This document shows positions 26,025-34,234 of a DNA stretch of 64,000 nucleotides, piece after piece. Source of the stretch: Winogradskyella haliclonae (GTDB lineage Bacteria > Bacteroidota > Bacteroidia > Flavobacteriales > Flavobacteriaceae). The stretch covers positions 1 through 64,000 of the forward strand of contig NZ_BMDQ01000003.1 in assembly GCF_014635865.1 (NCBI RefSeq), given 5' to 3'. The notes under the pieces were generated by a model. That model saw nothing but the letters and a program-made list of their open reading frames with translations. It had not been told where the DNA came from and did no database searches. Both the position numbers and the translations under genes were made by a program. Positions within the stretch are counted from its first letter, which is position 1. Every line of letters starts with the position of its first letter.

Positions 26025-27308
26025 CTATGATTTATGACTCTTTTTATAAGGTCTTATGATTAATCGTGCTTCTCTATCAAATCTAATGTAGTTGTATACC
26101 CAATTGATAAATACTATTATACGGTTTCTGAACCCAATTATAAAGAACAAGTGCACAAACATCCACACATACCAAGCAAAAACACCTTGGAACTTAAACT
26201 TTTTTAAATCCACTACAGCCTTATTCCGACCTATTGTTGCCATTGAGCCTTTGTCTTTATATACAAATGATTTTAGTGGTTTCTTTTTTACGATTCTTAT
26301 CAGGTTTTCCCCTAAAAGTCTACCTTGTTGTATGGCAGGTTGAGCAACCATGGGCAACCCATTGGGAAACTTTTTGGTTTTCATAAATGCGATATCCCCA
26401 ATAGCAAAAATATCTGAAAATCCCTTTACCTGATTAAATTCATTAACCATAATACGGTTACCTGGTCCTATTAAATCCTTTGCATCAATACCATTAATAG
26501 TAGCGCCTTTTACTCCTGCTGCCCATACCACAGTAGCTGTTTCAAACGAAACGTCACTATTGGTAGTTACGGTAGTCCCATCATAATTTGTGACTCTTAG
26601 ATTTTTCCATACATGAACCCCTAATTTTTCTAAAAATTTCTCTGCTTTTTCCGAAGACTTATTGCTCATACCATACAACAGACGATTCTCACCCTGTACA
26701 ATATGTATTTGTGCTAAACGTGTATCTAAATCTGGATAGTCTTTAGGTAAAATACCTTTTTTAATTTCTGCTAAGGCTCCAGCCAATTCCACACCAGTAG
26801 GACCACCTCCAACAATTACAAAATTCATTAATGCATTTCGCTCATTCAAGTCAGGAGTCAATAAGGCATCTTCAAAATTTTCGAGAATTAAACTTCTTAA
26901 ATTAAGTGATTGTGGTATGGTCTTCATAGCCATGCTATGCTTCTTTATCTCACTATTGCCATAATAATTGGTTTGTGATCCAGATGCAATGACTAAATAA
27001 TCAAAATTGAGTTCACCTATGTTAGTATTTACTAGTTTATCCTGATGATTAATACTCTCTACATTAGCTAATCTAAAGTAAAAATTAGGGAAATCTTTCA
27101 ATATTTTTCTAATAGGATATGCAATAGAATCAGGTTCTAATCCTCCAGTAGAAACCTGATATAACAAAGGTTGAAAAGTGTGGTAATTATTCTTATCTAA
27201 AAGTATAACTTGTACTTCTTGTTTTGATAATTTTTTAGCTAACGCTATACCTGCAAAACCACCGCCAATAATTACAATTCTAGGAAAGCTTGTCTTAGGA
27301 ATATTCAT
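26025..27308 (-). CDS. Type II NADH dehydrogenase-like FAD/NAD(P) oxidoreductase
   Basis: 427 residues. FAD-binding Rossmann motif IIGGGFAGIALAKKL (~12-26), second dinucleotide site FVIVGGGPTGVELAGAL (~165-181), and FSDIFAIGDIA (~298-308) that contacts FAD. The C-terminal ~60 residues carry a hydrophobic/amphipathic segment (FAWYVWMFVHLFFIIGF) for membrane attachment. This matches NDH-2 enzymes that pass electrons from NADH to menaquinone, in line with the menaquinone genes later in the window. It is divergent from lpdA. Confidence 0.9.
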   Translation of the reverse strand: MNIPKTSFPRIVIIGGGFAGIALAKKLSKQEVQVILLDKNNYHTFQPLLYQVSTGGLEPDSIAYPIRKILKDFPNFYFRLANVESINHQDKLVNTNIGELNFDYLVIASGSQTNYYGNSEIKKHSMAMKTIPQSLNLRSLILENFEDALLTPDLNERNALMNFVIVGGGPTGVELAGALAEIKKGILPKDYPDLDTRLAQIHIVQGENRLLYGMSNKSSEKAEKFLEKLGVHVWKNLRVTNYDGTTVTTNSDVSFETATVVWAAGVKGATINGIDAKDLIGPGNRIMVNEFNQVKGFSDIFAIGDIAFMKTKKFPNGLPMVAQPAIQQGRLLGENLIRIVKKKPLKSFVYKDKGSMATIGRNKAVVDLKKFKFQGVFAWYVWMFVHLFFIIGFRNRIIVFINWVYNYIRFDREARLIIRPYKKSHKS

Positions 27309-27414
27309 ATAAATTATATTTTGTAAAGATAATGAATTTATAGGGCACTAAATTCATTATTCTAATTCGATTTTGTAAATTCGTAGCTTAAAATTTCAAC
27401 TAAAAAACTTACCC

Positions 27415-28791
27415 ATGAGTAAATACGATATCATAGTTTTAGGAAGTGGCCCAGGTGGTTATGTTACTGCTATTAGAGCTTCGCAACTCGGCTTTAAAAC
27501 TGCAGTTGTAGAAAAAGAAAGTTTAGGTGGTGTATGCTTGAATTGGGGTTGTATTCCAACAAAGGCCTTATTAAAATCTGCTCAAGTTTTCGAATATCTT
27601 AAACATGCTGAAGATTACGGCTTAAAAGTTAAGGATGCTCAGCATGATTTTGATGCTGTGGTAAAACGTAGTCGAGGTGTTGCTGACGGTATGAGTAATG
27701 GCGTTAAATTTTTAATGAAAAAAAATAAGATTGACGTCATAGAAGGTTTCGGAAAATTAAAACCTGGAAAGAAAATTGATGTAGATGGTACGGAATACTC
27801 TGCAGATCACATCATTGTAGCAACTGGAGCTCGTTCTCGTGAGCTGCCAAGTTTACCTCAAGATGGTAAAAAAGTGATTGGTTATCGTCAAGCGATGACA
27901 CTAGCTACCCAACCAAAGAAAATGATTGTTGTTGGATCAGGTGCTATTGGTGTTGAGTTTGCATATTTTTATAACTCTATGGGGACAGAAGTTACCATTG
28001 TTGAGTACATGCCAAAAATTGTTCCTGTCGAAGATGATGAAGTATCAAAACAATTAGAGCGTAGTTTTAAAAAATCTGGAATTAAAATTATGACTTCCGC
28101 TGAAGTAACTTCAGTAGACACATCTGGTAAAGGTGTTAAAGCCACTGTGAAAACTAAAAAAGGAGAAGAAGTTCTAGAAGCTGATATCGTTTTATCTGCT
28201 GTAGGTATTAAATCTAATATAGAAAATATAGGTTTAGAAGATGTAGGTATTGCTGTAGATAGAGATAAAATTTTGGTAAACGATTATTACCAAACTAACA
28301 TTCCAGGTTACTATGCCATTGGTGATGTGACACCTGGTCAAGCCTTAGCTCACGTAGCTTCTGCTGAGGGCATACTTTGTGTTGAAAAAATAGCCGGACA
28401 GCATGTTGAAGCTTTAGATTACGGAAACATTCCTGGTTGTACATATTGCTCACCAGAAATAGCGAGTGTTGGTTTAACTGAAGCTCAAGCTAAAGAACAA
28501 GGTCTTGATGTGAAAATCGGAAAATTCCCATTCTCTGCATCAGGAAAGGCAAGTGCAGGCGGCAACAAAGATGGTTTTGTAAAAGTGATTTTTGATGCTA
28601 AATATGGCGAATGGTTAGGTTGCCATATGATTGGTGCTGGCGTAACCGATATGATTGCAGAAGCTGTTTTAGGTCGTAAACTTGAAACTACCGGACATGA
28701 AGTATTAAAAGCTGTGCATCCTCATCCAACCATGAGTGAAGCTGTCATGGAAGCTGTGGCTGATGCTTATGATGAGGTTATTCATTTATAA
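27415..28791 (+). CDS. lpdA: Dihydrolipoyl dehydrogenase
   Basis: 458 residues. FAD motif VLGSGPGGYVTAIRASQLG at ~6-24, redox-active disulfide GGVCLNWGCIPTK (Cys ~42 and ~47), NAD site VVGSGAIGVEFAYFY (~173-187), and the C-terminal catalytic HPHPTMSEAVMEA. It re-oxidises lipoamide in the 2-oxo acid dehydrogenase complexes. No E1/E2 genes are adjacent; it stands alone with a bidirectional terminator. Assignment among E3-type enzymes (pyruvate, 2-oxoglutarate or branched-chain complex) cannot be made. Confidence 0.95.
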   Translation: MSKYDIIVLGSGPGGYVTAIRASQLGFKTAVVEKESLGGVCLNWGCIPTKALLKSAQVFEYLKHAEDYGLKVKDAQHDFDAVVKRSRGVADGMSNGVKFLMKKNKIDVIEGFGKLKPGKKIDVDGTEYSADHIIVATGARSRELPSLPQDGKKVIGYRQAMTLATQPKKMIVVGSGAIGVEFAYFYNSMGTEVTIVEYMPKIVPVEDDEVSKQLERSFKKSGIKIMTSAEVTSVDTSGKGVKATVKTKKGEEVLEADIVLSAVGIKSNIENIGLEDVGIAVDRDKILVNDYYQTNIPGYYAIGDVTPGQALAHVASAEGILCVEKIAGQHVEALDYGNIPGCTYCSPEIASVGLTEAQAKEQGLDVKIGKFPFSASGKASAGGNKDGFVKVIFDAKYGEWLGCHMIGAGVTDMIAEAVLGRKLETTGHEVLKAVHPHPTMSEAVMEAVADAYDEVIHL

Positions 28792-28807
28792 TTAGAAAAA
28801 ATTATTG

Positions 28808-28844
28808 TAAAAAAACGCTCAATTCATAAATTGAGCGTTTTTTT
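28808..28844. terminator. Bidirectional terminator between lpdA and a beta-barrel gene
   Basis: Stem AACGCTCAATT / AATTGAGCGTT with A- and T-runs on either side, between convergent stops. Its end touches the stop codon of the minus-strand gene. Confidence 0.93.
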
Positions 28845-29322
28845 ATAGCCTGTATCCCAAACCTATAAAAAGTATGTTAGGTGATATTTCCTCAAAACCA
28901 ATAGTGTATTTGAGATTTATATCTAAGTCTTCCGAAATATCATAAGCCAAACTTACATCTGCTCTAACTCTGAATTTATTACTAAAAAAATTGAAAAAAT
29001 AATTAAGGCTTGGTCCTGCCAATAAATGAAAATTATTATCTACATCGTATTTAAGATATATTGGTGCATTTAAAAACTCAAAATCTCCAATACCTTTGTA
29101 AACAAATTCAGGTTGAATATGAAACCCTTTATCTATTATGATATCAAGGAAAACACCACCGAAATAACCGACTTCGGTTTCTGGATTCTCTCCAAAAATA
29201 CCATTATCTTCATTAAAGAACGTTAAACTAGCACCTCCTTTAATTCCAAAACTAGTTTGCGCATTTATATTACTAGAAACACCAAGAGCAAGTATAAGTA
29301 GTATAGGCAAATAGTGCCTCAT
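28843..29322 (-). CDS. Small outer-membrane beta-barrel protein
   Basis: 159 residues with a signal peptide ending NINAQ. The mature part (TSFGIKGGASLTFF, GGVFLDIIIDKGFHIQPEFVYKG, LFIGLGYRL at the end) has the alternating pattern and terminal aromatic/leucine strand of an OmpX/OmpW-like 8-stranded barrel, the PorT-like fold frequent in Bacteroidetes. No specific function. It lies 10 bases after aroQ on the same strand and probably shares its transcript. Confidence 0.82.
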   Translation of the reverse strand: MRHYLPILLILALGVSSNINAQTSFGIKGGASLTFFNEDNGIFGENPETEVGYFGGVFLDIIIDKGFHIQPEFVYKGIGDFEFLNAPIYLKYDVDNNFHLLAGPSLNYFFNFFSNKFRVRADVSLAYDISEDLDINLKYTIGFEEISPNILFIGLGYRL

Positions 29323-29332
29323 AATTTTAAGG

Positions 29333-29749
29333 TTAAAGTAAGCTTCTTATAGCCAATTCATAACTCTGCAATCCGAAGCCAATGACTATTCCTTTTGCAT
29401 TAGGCGCAATAAAAGATTTATGCCTAAACTCTTCTCTTGAATACGTATTTGATATATGGACTTCAATAACTGGAGTTTTAATACTGGCAATAGCATCTCC
29501 AATACCTATCGAAGTATGCGTATAAGCGCCGGCATTTAAAATAATACCATTATAAGAGAAACCAATTTCATGTAATTTATTAATGAGTTCGCCTTCTATA
29601 TTGCTTTGATAGTATTCTAATTCTATACCTTCAAAGTGATGCTTAAGTGATTCGAAATAATCCTTAAAGGTCTGATTGCCATAAATCTCAGGTTCTCGCT
29701 TTCCAAGCAGATTAAGATTTGGACCATTAATAATAATGAGTTTCTTCAT
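29333..29749 (-). CDS. aroQ: Type II 3-dehydroquinate dehydratase
   Basis: 138 residues, usual length. It dehydrates 3-dehydroquinate in the shikimate pathway. Signature NGPNLNLLGKREPEIYG (~8-24) includes the catalytic-loop arginine and tyrosine. NAGAYTHTSIGIGDAI (~71-86) and EVHISNTYSREEFRH (~97-111) hold the active-site histidines. The words TACCTTTA then four bases precede the ATG, close to the leaderless pattern described in findings. Confidence 0.96.
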   Translation of the reverse strand: MKKLIIINGPNLNLLGKREPEIYGNQTFKDYFESLKHHFEGIELEYYQSNIEGELINKLHEIGFSYNGIILNAGAYTHTSIGIGDAIASIKTPVIEVHISNTYSREEFRHKSFIAPNAKGIVIGFGLQSYELAIRSLL

Positions 29750-29775
29750 GCAGTAAAGGTATAAAAATTGGATAT

Positions 29776-29803
29776 AAAAAAACCGAGACTAAAGCCTCGG
29801 TTC
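29776..29803 (-). terminator. Intrinsic terminator of the minus-strand barrel gene
   Basis: Minus strand AACCGAGGC / GTCTCGGTT (one G-U pair), loop TTTA, followed by seven T. It separates the gene at 29827 from aroQ. Confidence 0.88.
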
Positions 29804-29826
29804 TTAATATTTGTCTATTATTCTAA

Positions 29827-30369
29827 TTATAAGAATAATGTAAAACCAATGTTAAACTGGAAAACACCTTCGTCAGAAAAATCTTCATTTAAAGATAGGT
29901 TATAACGTAATCCTGGCTCAATTGCAATATTATCGGCAACAAACCAAGCATAACCACCTTGAAGACCTAACCATAATGGAGTTTCACCTGCACCGTTCTC
30001 AGCACCATCACCTGAAGCACCTGTTAAATCTACTCCGATAGGAAACTCACCACCTAGATAGTACTTAGCTCCTAATCTGTATGAAAATGCGCTTACACTA
30101 TCTCCTACATCTGGGCTGATTCCACCAAAACCTAAACCAGCTTTTATAGCTAGGTTATCAGAAATAAAGTATCCTCCATCTAAACCTAAATTATACTGAG
30201 AAGTACCATCTGATGAAGCAAACATAAAAGATGTAGAACCAAGCATTGCATTACCAGTATTAGCTTCAATTAGCCAAGTACCTTCTGAAGTCGCTGAACC
30301 ACCTTCATCTTGGGCGTTAGAAAAACTAAACGCAAATACAGCTAAAGCTGCAAAAAATAATTTTTTCAT
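29827..30369 (-). CDS. Outer-membrane beta-barrel protein
   Basis: 180 residues from the ATG at 30369, giving signal MKKLFFAALAVFAFSFSNAQ. The longer reading to 30417 adds a non-signal stretch. The mature sequence is glycine-rich with alternating strands (SQYNLGLDGGYFISDNLAIKAG, GLRYNLSLNEDF, VFQFNIGFTLFL at the end), a small barrel of the porin/OmpX type. Monocistronic with its own terminator. Function unknown. Confidence 0.85.
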   Translation of the reverse strand: MKKLFFAALAVFAFSFSNAQDEGGSATSEGTWLIEANTGNAMLGSTSFMFASSDGTSQYNLGLDGGYFISDNLAIKAGLGFGGISPDVGDSVSAFSYRLGAKYYLGGEFPIGVDLTGASGDGAENGAGETPLWLGLQGGYAWFVADNIAIEPGLRYNLSLNEDFSDEGVFQFNIGFTLFL

Positions 30370-30583
30370 AATGTATAAGTTTTTAAAATTGATAGTGCAA
30401 ACTAAATACTTTTTCATTTAAAAAAGAAGCATTTATCTAGGTTTATTAACATTTTTATAAACATAAAATATAAAATATTGATTTTCAATTATTTATACTA
30501 TTTGTTATTAACAATTTAGAAATATGATAAATAATATTCTTAAAAAAAATGTACTTTAAACGGTAAATTTATGCGCATAAACG

Positions 30584-31504
30584 ATGAAATGGAGCACTTA
30601 TCTTGTTGATTTTAAGACCTATTTGAGGCTTGAAAGAGGCCTATCTGATAACACCATTGACAACTATGAATATGATATTAAACGCTTAATTTCTTTTCTA
30701 AATGATAACCAAAATTCTGTATCCCCAATTACTATAAAAAAAGAAATAGTTCAGCAATTTATTTACAAAATATCTAAAGATTTGAGCCCAAGAACTCAAG
30801 CTAGAATTATTTCTGGATTACGAAATTTCTTTGATTACTTAGTTTTTGAAAACTATAGAGAAACTAATCCTGTAGACTTAATTGAATCTCCCAGGTTAGG
30901 TCGCAAACTGCCTGATACACTTTCGGTCGAAGATATAGACAATATTATATCTGCAATAGATTTAAGTTATGAGTTTAGAGGCATAAATCTAGGGCATCGC
31001 AATAAAGCTATTTTAGAGAGCCTTTATAGTTGTGGCTTGCGTGTTAGCGAACTAACCGACTTAAAAATTTCGGATTTATATTTTGATGAAGGGTTTATTA
31101 AAGTAAGTGGAAAAGGAAATAAAGAACGTTTTGTCCCAATTGGTAAAGCAACACAAAATTTAATAACTATTTGGTTAGATATTAGAAGTAATATTAATAT
31201 AAGCACAGAATCTAAAGACATATTATTCCTCAATTATAAAGGCAACAAGCTCACACGAGCTATGGTATTTACAATTATTAAAAAACTAGTAAACAAAATT
31301 GGACTTAAAAAAACTGTATCTCCTCATACATTTAGACATTCGTTTGCCACACATCTACTAGAAAACGGTGCAGATTTAAGAGCGATACAAATGATGCTCG
31401 GTCACGAAAGCATAACGACTACAGAAATATACACGCATATCGATAAATCTCATCTTAATAAGGTTATAAATACCTTTCATCCTAGAAAACAAAAAACACT
31501 CTAA
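30584..31504 (+). CDS. xerD: Tyrosine recombinase XerD/XerC
   Basis: 306 residues. SAM-like N-terminal core-binding domain (~5-95, TYLRLERGLSDNTIDNYEYD), then the catalytic domain with Arg in YSCGLRVSEL (~152), Lys in GKGNKERFVPIG (~177), HTFRHSFATH (~250-253), GHESI and the nucleophile Tyr in TEIYTH (~286). It resolves chromosome dimers at dif. It sits next to aroQ, an arrangement found in other Flavobacteria where this gene is called xerD. It is not linked to any mobile element here. Confidence 0.93.
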   Translation: MKWSTYLVDFKTYLRLERGLSDNTIDNYEYDIKRLISFLNDNQNSVSPITIKKEIVQQFIYKISKDLSPRTQARIISGLRNFFDYLVFENYRETNPVDLIESPRLGRKLPDTLSVEDIDNIISAIDLSYEFRGINLGHRNKAILESLYSCGLRVSELTDLKISDLYFDEGFIKVSGKGNKERFVPIGKATQNLITIWLDIRSNINISTESKDILFLNYKGNKLTRAMVFTIIKKLVNKIGLKKTVSPHTFRHSFATHLLENGADLRAIQMMLGHESITTTEIYTHIDKSHLNKVINTFHPRKQKTL

Positions 31505-31519
31505 TTAGAGTGTTTTTTT
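31491..31519. terminator. Bidirectional terminator between xerD and rny
   Basis: Perfect stem AAAAAACACTCT / AGAGTGTTTTTT with loop AATT; the xerD stop codon lies in the loop and stem. Confidence 0.92.
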
Positions 31520-31542
31520 CTGTATATGTATTGCAAAATATT

Positions 31543-33120
31543 CTATTTAGCGATATTAACTGCTCTAGTTTCTCTAATTACAGTGACTTTAACCTGACCA
31601 GGATAGGTCATGTCGGTTTGTATTTTCTGTGAAATCTCAAAAGATAAGCTTGCAGCTTTATCATCAGATACTTTTTCACTTTCTACTATAACGCGTAATT
31701 CTCTACCTGCTTGTATTGCATAAGCTTTCTTCACGCCAGTAAAACCAAAAGCTACGGCTTCTAAATCTTTAAGACGTTGTATATAAGAATCTAATACTTG
31801 TCGTCTTGCGCCTGGGCGTGCTCCAGAAATTGCATCACAAACCTGAATGATTGGTGATAATAGTGTAGTCATTTCTATTTCGTCATGATGGGCACCAATA
31901 GCATTACAAACTTCTGGTTTTTCTCCATGTTTCTCAGCCCATTTCATACCTAAAATTGCGTGAGGGGTTTCTACATCTGCTTCCGCATCAGGAACTTTCC
32001 CTATATCGTGTAATAAACCTGCACGTTTGGCGAGTTTAGGGTTTAGTCCCAATTCTGCAGCCATAACACCACAGAGTTTTGCCACTTCACGTGAGTGTTG
32101 CAGTAAATTTTGACCATAAGAAGAACGGTATTTCATACGACCTACCATCTTAATTAGTTCTGGATGTAAACCATGAATTCCTAAATCGATAACTGTTCGC
32201 TTACCAACCTCTATAATTTCTTGCTCAATTTGCTTTTGCGTTTTACGTACGACTTCTTCAATACGTGCTGGGTGAATACGTCCATCCGTAACCAGTTTAT
32301 GTAATGATAAGCGTGCAACCTCACGTCTTACAGAATCAAAACAAGATAAAATAATAGCTTCTGGTGTGTCATCTACAATAATCTCAACACCTGTCGCTGC
32401 CTCTATGGCACGAATATTACGCCCTTCTCGACCAATAATTCTGCCTTTTACATCATCAGATTCAATATTAAATACAGATACACAATTGTCAACAGCCTCT
32501 TCTGTACCTATACGCTGAATAGTATTAATAATAATCTTTTTAGCTTCTTGCTGTGCCGTAAGTTTAGCCTCTTCTACTCTATCTTGCACAAAAGCCATAG
32601 CATCGGTCTTAGCTTCTTCTTTAAGCGACTCTACTAATTGTTCTTTTGCTTCATCAGCAGATAATGCAGATATGACTTCTAATTGTTTTATTTGACTTCT
32701 ATGTGCTTTTTCTAGTTCATCCTTCTTCTTTTCTACAAACTCAAGTCTAAAATCATAATCTTTAATTTTATCATCTAGAGATTGGTTAGATTTTTTTGCT
32801 TTGGATAATTCGTTAGAAATCTGAGATTCTTTGTCTCTAATTCGCTTCTCAGCTTCAGCCATTTTTTTATCTCTCGATAAAATTACTTTTTCATGCTCTG
32901 CTTTAAGCTCTATAAATTTTTCTTTGGCTTGGAGTATTTTATCTTTCTTTAATGCTTCTGCATCTAACTTAGCCTGTTTAAGAATGGTTTTAGACTCGCT
33001 TTCTGCTTCAGATATTAATTTTGAAGCTCTTCCTTTTTCTAAGGATTTAGCTATTATAAAGCCTATTACCAATCCCAAAACAACAGCTCCAGCAATATAT
33101 ATAATAGTGTTAGTGTCCAT
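31543..33120 (-). CDS. rny: Ribonuclease Y
   Basis: 525 residues. N-terminal membrane helix (~6-25), long coiled coil (~28-200), KH domain (~210-280, [23 protein letters not shown]), HD phosphohydrolase domain (~325-430, with LLHDIGK), and a C-terminal domain. It is the membrane-anchored endonuclease that starts mRNA decay. The catalytic HD pair is intact. The gene lies just downstream of a 6S-type RNA and the zapA pair on the same strand. Its own promoter is not clear, so read-through of the RNA is possible. Confidence 0.97.
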   Translation of the reverse strand: MDTNTIIYIAGAVVLGLVIGFIIAKSLEKGRASKLISEAESESKTILKQAKLDAEALKKDKILQAKEKFIELKAEHEKVILSRDKKMAEAEKRIRDKESQISNELSKAKKSNQSLDDKIKDYDFRLEFVEKKKDELEKAHRSQIKQLEVISALSADEAKEQLVESLKEEAKTDAMAFVQDRVEEAKLTAQQEAKKIIINTIQRIGTEEAVDNCVSVFNIESDDVKGRIIGREGRNIRAIEAATGVEIIVDDTPEAIILSCFDSVRREVARLSLHKLVTDGRIHPARIEEVVRKTQKQIEQEIIEVGKRTVIDLGIHGLHPELIKMVGRMKYRSSYGQNLLQHSREVAKLCGVMAAELGLNPKLAKRAGLLHDIGKVPDAEADVETPHAILGMKWAEKHGEKPEVCNAIGAHHDEIEMTTLLSPIIQVCDAISGARPGARRQVLDSYIQRLKDLEAVAFGFTGVKKAYAIQAGRELRVIVESEKVSDDKAASLSFEISQKIQTDMTYPGQVKVTVIRETRAVNIAK

Positions 33121-33144
33121 GTTTATAGTTTAGTTTTAGTATAT

Positions 33145-33333
33145 AAAAAAAGCCTACATCAGTTTTGGATTCTGTATAAACTCCTTAAAAACAAGTTTAG
33201 GGCTAACAAGTTGCTCAAAAATCTGCCTAGATTCTAAATGAATAGAAACAGCAGCGCGATTTTACAACTTCAACTCACCCTTTTTAAAGAATTAACGTTG
33301 AGTTTATCAAAAAATATAACTAATGTAGGCAGT
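33145..33333 (-). ncRNA. ssrS: 6S RNA (Flavobacterial type), between zapA and rny
   Basis: A gene-free stretch whose two ends pair over long range: GCCTACATTAGT at the 5' end (minus strand) with ACTGATGTAGGC at the 3' end, the latter followed by seven T. This closing stem with a ~165-base interior holding further local pairing, the size of ~190 bases, and its place directly after zapA (as ssrS in Proteobacteria) match the 6S RNA layout and the 6S-Flavo family. 6S RNA sequesters housekeeping RNA polymerase. The identity rests on structure and synteny, not on a model search. Confidence 0.75.
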
Positions 33334-33363
33334 AACCTTTGTTTATTTTAAAGAACGTACGAG

Positions 33364-33651
33364 TTAAATATGGTTGTGCAAAAGTTCGTTTAAAGCTTCT
33401 AACTTTTCCTGAACTTCTTCATTTACATATTCCTTGTCTATTGTTTTTTGCTCTACTTGAGCTGCAAATTGTAACGCACACATGGCTAATACATCTTGCT
33501 TATCTCTTACAGAATAGCTTTGCTCAAATTGCCCAATCATTGCCTCAATCCTTTTTGCCGCTTTACGCAATCCCTCTTCTTGGCTTGGGTTTATTGTCAA
33601 TGGATATACACGATTAGCTATTGAAATTTTTATTTTAAGCTGATTTGACAT
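33364..33651 (-). CDS. zapA: Cell division protein ZapA
   Basis: 95 residues. ZapA fold: N-terminal strand (LKIKISIANRVYPLTINPSQEEGLRKAAKRIEAM, shown here only as overall pattern), then a long helix with coiled-coil C-terminus (KLEALNELLHNH). It bundles FtsZ at the division site. Residues QDVLAMCALQFAAQ are typical for the Bacteroidetes form. It follows the coiled-coil gene by 15 bases and precedes the 6S-type RNA. Confidence 0.9.
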   Translation of the reverse strand: MSNQLKIKISIANRVYPLTINPSQEEGLRKAAKRIEAMIGQFEQSYSVRDKQDVLAMCALQFAAQVEQKTIDKEYVNEEVQEKLEALNELLHNHI

Positions 33652-33666
33652 CCACTATGTTTTACA

Positions 33667-33957
33667 CTACTCAGACAATTGTGCTATACAATGGTCAATA
33701 TCTCTGATTAGCGAATTTATTTTGAGCTTTGTTTCTCGTTTATTTTCGTCACTACCAAGCATTGCATTTGCTGTTTTGAGTGTTTCATATCTATCAGACC
33801 ATTCACTTATTTGCTCTTGATATTCAAGGACTTGCTTTTGATAGTTTTCTAATTGCTCCGAAAGTTTTGCATTTGTTTGTTTAAGCACTTCTTGCTTATG
33901 CAAAACCTTAGAAATTCGGTTTTCTAACGTATCTACAATGTCTTCAATTTTACTCAT
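33667..33957 (-). CDS. Small coiled-coil protein upstream of zapA
   Basis: 96 residues, almost entirely heptad coiled coil (LENRISKVLHKQEVLKQTNA, then YQKQVLEYQEQISEW). No catalytic motif. Pairing with zapA in one operon and size similar to ZapB suggest a division-related scaffold, but sequence similarity to ZapB cannot be claimed. Promoter directly upstream. Confidence 0.8.
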   Translation of the reverse strand: MSKIEDIVDTLENRISKVLHKQEVLKQTNAKLSEQLENYQKQVLEYQEQISEWSDRYETLKTANAMLGSDENKRETKLKINSLIRDIDHCIAQLSE

Positions 33958-33980
33958 TTGCGTCTTACAACACTATGTAA

Positions 33981-34011
33981 CAAAGTTAACATACCTAATC
34001 TAAAAACCCAA
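33981..34011 (-). promoter_or_regulatory. Promoter of the coiled-coil/zapA operon
   Basis: Minus strand TTG, 20 bases, exact TAACTTTG. The box ends 23 bases before the ATG at 33957. The transcript may continue through zapA into the 6S-type RNA. Confidence 0.65.
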
Positions 34012-34158
34012 TTGTTTTACAATTATTTTTGATTTACATAACATCAATAAGATTAAAACGTTAAGGAATTACCAGAGATAAAAGACGCTTTAATTATAAC
34101 CTGAAATGATAATTTTCTTCATTAAAGATTCAAGATATCAAACAAAAACTTTAAATTT

Positions 34159-34178
34159 CTGTATTAAAAATAATACAG
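34159..34178. repeat. Perfect inverted repeat upstream of the M23 gene promoter
   Basis: CTGTATTA-AAAA-TAATACAG, ten bases upstream of the -33 element of the promoter at 34188. Placement suggests an activator or repressor site. Confidence 0.6.
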
Positions 34179-34187
34179 TTTTAACAC

Positions 34188-34217
34188 TTGACATTCGTAT
34201 TCAAATTAATATTTTAG
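34188..34217 (+). promoter_or_regulatory. Promoter of the M23 peptidase gene
   Basis: TTG, 19 bases, TATTTTAG, one mismatch to TAnnTTTG, ending 17 bases before the ATG at 34235. Confidence 0.6.
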
Positions 34218-34234
34218 CCTCAATGGAATCCTAA

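Noticed and set aside
30584..31504. Tyrosine recombinase as evidence of an integrated element
   Set aside because: It matches housekeeping XerD, sits by aroQ as in relatives, and no attachment repeats, tRNA or cargo genes are near.
33339..33617. Plus-strand frame of 92 codons over zapA and the 6S RNA edge
   Set aside because: zapA on the minus strand is clearly the gene; the plus frame is hydrophobic noise.
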